Assembly: GCF_006542625.1 (NCBI RefSeq)
Contig: NW_022097499.1
Span: 1-64,000, forward strand
Origin: Nomascus leucogenys
Taxonomy: Eukaryota; Chordata; Mammalia; Primates; Hylobatidae
Direction: 5' to 3'
Length of the DNA: 64,000 nucleotides
Shown: positions 62,668 through 64,000 of the stretch, in pieces
How positions within the stretch are numbered: the first letter of the stretch is position 1
Layout of the letters: every line of letters starts with the position of its first letter
The notes under the pieces: model-generated
The model's input: the letters and a program-made list of their open reading frames with translations, nothing else
What the model was told of the DNA's origin: nothing
Database searches by the model: none
Made by a program: the position numbers and the translations under genes

Positions 62668-64000
62668 AAGCTTCATCTTCGGGGTGGTGACTCTCAGAAG
62701 CTTCATCATCATGGCGGTGGAGACTACCAGAAGTTTCATCATTGGGGTGGTGATTCCCCGAAGCATCATCATTGTGGTGACACCCAGAAGCTTCATCATT
62801 GGGGTGGTGACTCCCAAAAGCTTCATCATCTGTTTGTTGAATCCCAGAAACTTCATCATCCTGGTGATGACTCCGAGAAGCTTCATCATCAGTGTTTTGA
62901 ATTCCAGAACCTTCACCATCAGGGTAATGACTCCCATAATTTTCATCATCATGGTGATGACTCTTGGAAGCTTCTTCATCATCAGGGTGGTGACTCCCAG
63001 AAGCTTCATCATCGTGCTGGTGACTCCCAGAAACTTCATCATCAGGTTGATGTCTCTCAGAAGCTTCATCATCGGGGTTTTGACTCCCAGCAGCTTCATC
63101 ATCAGGGCGGTGAATCCCAGAGTCCTCATAATCGTGGTAGTGACTCCCAGAAGCTTCATCATCATCGGGGTCGTGTCTCCCAGATGCTTCTTCATCGGAG
63201 TGGTGACTCACAGAACCTTCGTCATTGGGGTGGTGTCTCCCAGAATCGTCATCATCATCAACGGGTGGGTGACTCCTAAAAGCTTCATCATCATCAGGGT
63301 GGTGACTCCCAGAAGCTTTATCATCATCGGGGTGATGACTCCCAGAATCTTCATTATCATCGTGGTGGTGACTCCCAGAATATTCATCATCGGGTTGGTG
63401 AATCCTAACAGTTTCATCATCGGGGTGATGAATCCCAGAAGCTTCATCATCGGGTTGGTGACTCACAGAGGCTTCATCATCGGGGTGATGAATCCCAGAA
63501 GCTTCATCATCAGGGTGGTGACTCTCAGAAGCTTCATCATGATGGCAGTGGAGACTCCCAGAAGTTCCATCATCGGGGTGGTGATTCCCCGAAGCTTCAT
63601 CATCGTTGTGGTGACACCCAGAAGCTTCATCAGTGGGGTGGTGACTCCCAAAAGCTTCATCATCAGGTTGGTGAATCCCAGGAACTTCATCAACCTGGTG
63701 GTGACTCCGAGAAGCTTCTTCATCATCAGGGTGGTGACTCCCAGAAGCTTCATCTTCGTCAGGGTGGTGACTCCCAGAAGCTTCTTCATCATCTGGATGG
63801 TGACTCCCAGAAGCTTCATCATCGGGGTAGTTACTACCAGAAGTTTCAACATCGGGTTAGTGACTCCCAGAAACTTCATCATCATCGGGGTAGTGACTCC
63901 CAGAAGCTTCATCATCATCTGAGTCGTGACTCAAATAAGATTTATCACTGAGGTGGTGATTCCCAGAAGCTTCATCATCGGGTTGGTGACTCCCAGAGGC
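62668..64000. repeat. About 841-bp duplication, second copy cut by the window edge
   Basis: The units GTGGAGAC, GTGATTCCCCGAAGC, GTGACACCCAGAAGC and CTCCCAAAAGC, in that order, occur at about 62690-62880 and 63540-63715. The anchor GATTCCCC is at 62752 and 63593 (offset 841). An F-type CATAATTTT unit (62935) and B-type GTGTCTCCC units (near 63230) lie between. The array continues past 64000. Confidence 0.72.

Larger units (their letters stand above)
140..64000. repeat. Giant 30/33-bp minisatellite (satellite) array
   Basis: The consensus unit is GGGGTGGTGACTCCC followed by AGAAGCTTCATCATC. The 33-bp form has a third CAT/ATC triplet, and occasional 36-bp forms and 28-29-bp deletions occur. 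The unit holds a HindIII site (AAGCTT) inside the perfect palindrome GAAGCTTC, so intact units predict a ladder at 30-33-bp steps. The commonest variants are GAC, GAT or GAA before TCCC; AAGCTT, AAACTT, AAGTTT, AATCTT or AGGCTT at the HindIII position; and CG, TG or CA at the only CpG. The array continues for 63.9 kb with no unrelated insert that I could see and is cut by the right edge of the window. The organism is unknown, and the function, if any, is unknown. The neat periodicity and block duplications fit unequal crossover or gene conversion. Assembly of such DNA is error-prone, so copy number may be wrong. Confidence 0.97.

Noticed and set aside
62063..63466. 467-codon open frame on - (DDEASGSHHP period), acidic, Ser- and His-rich, resembling low-complexity ion-binding proteins
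   Set aside because: The composition follows from the 30-bp unit. The start is an ATG inside the repeat, the frame is overlapped by open frames on +, and it shifts to the MMKLLGVTTP frame within the same reading frame where one-base indels occur.
140..64000. CRISPR array
   Set aside because: The period is near the length of CRISPR repeats, but there are no unique spacers; units follow one another directly and all vary in the same way. No cas genes are present.
140..64000. Telomeric or simple microsatellite repeat
   Set aside because: The unit is 30-33 bp with mixed composition. The CATCATC part is a short triplet run within it, and no 5-8-bp telomere motif occurs in tandem.
140..64000. G-quadruplex-forming array
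   Set aside because: GGGGTGG gives clustered GG runs, but only one run of three or more G per unit, so four G3 tracts need four units (about 120 bp). Short-loop quadruplexes are not supported by the consensus.
140..64000. Long array of TAL-effector, PPR, LRR or similar repeat proteins
   Set aside because: A 10-residue period does not match 33-35-residue TAL/PPR or 20-29-residue LRR units, none of their key residues are present, and no frame is maintained.

Overview
The window is almost entirely one giant tandem-repeat (minisatellite/satellite) array. After about 120-140 bases of ordinary AT-rich sequence, everything from about base 140 to base 64000 is built from one 30-bp unit: first half GGGGTGGTGACTCCC, second half AGAAGCTTCATCATC. 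A common 33-bp form carries one extra CAT/ATC triplet. From the length I estimate about 2,000 units. The array runs off the right edge, so its true size is unknown. I found no recognisable protein gene, rRNA, tRNA, transposon, CRISPR array or unrelated insert. The window fits a eukaryotic chromosome: a very long homogenising satellite, an AT-rich flank with a splice-acceptor-like tract, and a pattern of CpG decay. I cannot name the species.

Layout. (i) 1-139: unique flank, with a T-rich tract ending in ACAG at 74 and a 23-bp palindrome (117-139) touching the array edge. (ii) About 140-7000: block family A, two copies about 4.45 kb apart. (iii) About 7000-16100: block family B, with duplications at offsets of about 0.25, 0.3, 0.5, 1.3 and 1.7 kb. 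(iv) About 16100-57500: block family C, a higher-order repeat (HOR) of roughly 3.2-3.8 kb whose sub-blocks (called D, E, H and F here) recur in that order. It is clearest at 23.4-33 kb and 36.5-48 kb. (v) About 57600-62100: family A returns in two copies. (vi) About 62100-64000: B-type units follow, so the array appears to restart in its opening order with an offset of about 54.7-54.9 kb.

The consensus unit is a multiple of three and is stop-free in four of six frames (10-residue periods VVTPRSFIIG and GGDSQKLHHR on +; MMKLLGVTTP and DDEASGSHHP on -). This produces hundreds of overlapping open frames, the longest 513 codons. No frame is favoured, frames break repeatedly, and equivalent open frames overlap on both strands. 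I therefore treat them as by-products and annotate no protein gene. The points of interest are nested repeat organisation at several scales, recent local duplications, a CpG-decay signature, heat-shock-element-like and AP-1-like motifs repeated every 30-33 bp, and an open frame that crosses from the flank into the array.
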